DNA from: Chloroflexota bacterium
Lineage (GTDB): Bacteria > Chloroflexota > Anaerolineae > Aggregatilineales > UBA3940
DNA length: 7,227 bases
Assembly: GCA_011051745.1 (NCBI GenBank)
Contig: DRKO01000052.1
Span: forward strand, 1-7,227
Direction: 5' to 3'
Positions within the stretch are counted from its first letter, which is position 1; each line of letters starts with the position of its first letter. The position numbers were made by a program, and so were the translations under genes. Below, piece after piece: positions 6,052 to 7,227 of the stretch. The notes beneath the pieces are model-generated. The model was given only the letters and a program-made list of their open reading frames with translations, was not told where the DNA came from and did not search any database.

Positions 6052-6057
6052 GAGGAT
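6052..6057 (+). promoter_or_regulatory. Ribosome binding site supporting a GTG start at 6066
   Basis: GAGGAT lies 8 bases before GTG 6066-6068, the normal spacing. This supports GTG as the start rather than ATG 6099 further in. The 6099 start would also lose the N-terminal residues that align with the paralog (VY-x3-D). Confidence 0.65.
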
Positions 6058-6065
6058 TTCAGTCC

Positions 6066-6701
6066 GTGATATCAAACGAGCAGCGAAAAGTCTATGAGAT
6101 GATGGACCTGGAGATGCTGACGAACCTGCTGCTGACCGCCGATCAGCGGCCCGACGTGCAGCGAGCGGCTCTCTCAGCACTCTCCAAGCGGCCTCCTCTC
6201 CAGCGCAACTCAAAGATCATCCTGATCCTCGAGTACGTGCTCAAATATCCGGATCGCTATAATCAGGATGTCATGATGTCTGCCATTGACATCCTGGGGA
6301 CCGATCCCGGCCCTGACGCCACAGCCGCCATGCTGGAAATACTGCCGCGCGTGCTGGATTCGGCGATGAAGAAAGGGGACGCCCTGAAACCGGAGTTCCG
6401 GCGCTATTTCTACCAGACGTTGATCACCCGTCAGCGCGAGACGGATATGCCGGTCTGGAAGGAGATGCTCCCTACCCTTCAGCCGGAAACCCTCGTCGCG
6501 GCCCTGCTCGACCCGGCAGCCAAACCCCTGCGGGCGTTAGAGCCGCTGACGCTGATCAACCGCCTGCCCGCCCAGGAGCGCAGGCAGGCGTTGATGTCGC
6601 TTTTCGTCGGGGCGCTGCAGAGGATGAATCTCGGTCTGGCGGGGAAAGCGTTAAACCTTATGCTGTCTCCACCCCACAGCGCAAAGCGCCGCCGGGCCTA
6701 G
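6066..6701 (+). CDS. Unrecognised, probably all-helical protein; shorter paralog of the gene at 5136
   Basis: This 211-residue protein is a clear paralog of the one at 5136, and I recognise no family. By eye, about 46 of 90 positions are identical over the first half and about 43 of 60 over the second half. Shared blocks are L18-TNLLL, R33-AALSALS, P62-DRY-x-Q, D75-IL-x-TDP, P109-EFR-x-YFY, T121-RQRE, D127-M-x-VW131, and TLVA-x-LLDPAA followed by LEPL-x-LI-x-RLP. It lacks about 60 C-terminal residues of the other copy and ends in a basic tail (SAKRRRA). There is no cysteine, signal peptide or membrane segment. It starts with GTG. The stop TAG is only 7 bases before the ATG of the DUF2344 gene, so the two are almost certainly co-transcribed and perhaps translationally coupled. 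No convincing promoter was found in the 141-base gap before it, which suggests transcription from the promoters near 5012-5088. Confidence 0.87.
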   Translation: MISNEQRKVYEMMDLEMLTNLLLTADQRPDVQRAALSALSKRPPLQRNSKIILILEYVLKYPDRYNQDVMMSAIDILGTDPGPDATAAMLEILPRVLDSAMKKGDALKPEFRRYFYQTLITRQRETDMPVWKEMLPTLQPETLVAALLDPAAKPLRALEPLTLINRLPAQERRQALMSLFVGALQRMNLGLAGKALNLMLSPPHSAKRRRA

Positions 6702-6708
6702 GCATCAC

Positions 6709-7227
6709 ATGGAAGGTGCTCCCCCTTCGCAACAGAAAACACCGGCCCCTGCCCGCGTCCGCTACCGGGTTCGCTTCGGCAAGGACGGCCCGCTGCGCTA
6801 TACGTCCCATCTCGATCTGGCCCGCATCTGGGAACGCCTGTTGAGGCGGGCGGGAGTCCCCCTTGTCTACTCTCAGGGCTTCAACCCCCGCCCCAGGTTG
6901 CAGTTAGCCGCCGCCCTGCCTCTGGGTTACGCCAGCACCTGCGAGTTGATGGACATGTGGCTTGAGGGGGAGAACCTCCCGACACCGGAGGAATTGCTCC
7001 CCCGCCTGCGGGCAACCGCGCCGGAGGGCCTGACCGTTGACTCCATCTGGCCTGTAGACCTGCGCGAGCGGTCGCTCCAGAGCCGGGCACGCGCCGCCAC
7101 CTACCGGGCCATCATCAGCGAGGACATAGAGCGGGAGACGCTGGAACGCCGGATCGTCGCCCTGCTGGAGCGGGAAGAAGTATGGAGGGAGCGTCGCGGC
7201 AAGCGCCACGACATCCGCCCCCTTCTC
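6709..7227 (+). CDS. DUF2344/TIGR03936 radical SAM-linked protein, 3' end missing
   Basis: The frame opens at ATG 6709-6711 and stays open to the window edge, giving 173 codons with no stop. After a Pro/Gln-rich start, residues 18-64 carry the hallmark sequence of the DUF2344/TIGR03936 family: RYRVRFGKDGPLRY31, S33-HLDL-x-R, W41-ERLLRRAGVPL, and Y54-SQGFNPRPRL64. AAALPLGYAS and ELMDMWL follow. Proteins of this family are known to be encoded next to, or fused with, TIGR03960-type radical SAM proteins, and one lies at 3027-4961. The biochemical role is not established. No good ribosome binding site precedes the start. The 7-base gap to the previous stop suggests translation by coupling to the upstream gene. 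The C-terminal half of the protein is outside the window. Confidence 0.9.
   Translation, partial: MEGAPPSQQKTPAPARVRYRVRFGKDGPLRYTSHLDLARIWERLLRRAGVPLVYSQGFNPRPRLQLAAALPLGYASTCELMDMWLEGENLPTPEELLPRLRATAPEGLTVDSIWPVDLRERSLQSRARAATYRAIISEDIERETLERRIVALLEREEVWRERRGKRHDIRPLL

Overview
The window is GC-rich bacterial DNA with every supported gene on the + strand. The gene families suggest a Chloroflexota (Anaerolineae-like) bacterium. These are secreted PA14 plus golvesin-type proteins, a TIGR03960-type radical SAM protein with its TIGR03936/DUF2344 partner, and promoters with TAC-type -10 boxes. This is an inference from gene style; there is no rRNA or other direct taxonomic marker.

Layout. Positions 1-424 hold the 3' part of a TlpA/ResA-like thioredoxin gene. 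Positions 645-1694 and 1839-2897 hold two paralogous secreted proteins with the same order of parts: signal peptide, PA14 domain, linker, and a C-terminal golvesin/Xly-CBD-like beta domain. A strong intrinsic terminator (1716-1749) followed by a good promoter (1774-1803) separates them, so they look independently transcribed. Next come a perfect TATAAT box, a 9-bp direct repeat with a 10-bp period and two hairpins in a leader. These precede a 644-residue radical SAM protein (3027-4961) with an N-terminal B12-binding-like region, a CX3CX2C cluster and a second C-terminal CX3CX2C cluster. Two paralogous genes of unknown function follow (5136-5924 and 6066-6701). The 5' part of a DUF2344/TIGR03936 'radical SAM-linked' gene (6709-7227) then starts 7 bases after the second one and runs off the window.

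How the genes may work together. TIGR03960 and TIGR03936 proteins are known as neighbours or fusions of unknown function. Here two copies of an unrecognised, probably all-helical protein lie between them in the same orientation, and the last copy is almost certainly co-transcribed with the DUF2344 gene. This four-gene arrangement is the best candidate for an undescribed system. The two PA14 proteins are probably cell-surface or extracellular carbohydrate-binding proteins, and nothing visible ties them to the radical SAM block.

No RNA gene, CRISPR array, insertion sequence or minus-strand gene is supported. No gene-free stretch exceeds 300 bases; the longest is 425-644.
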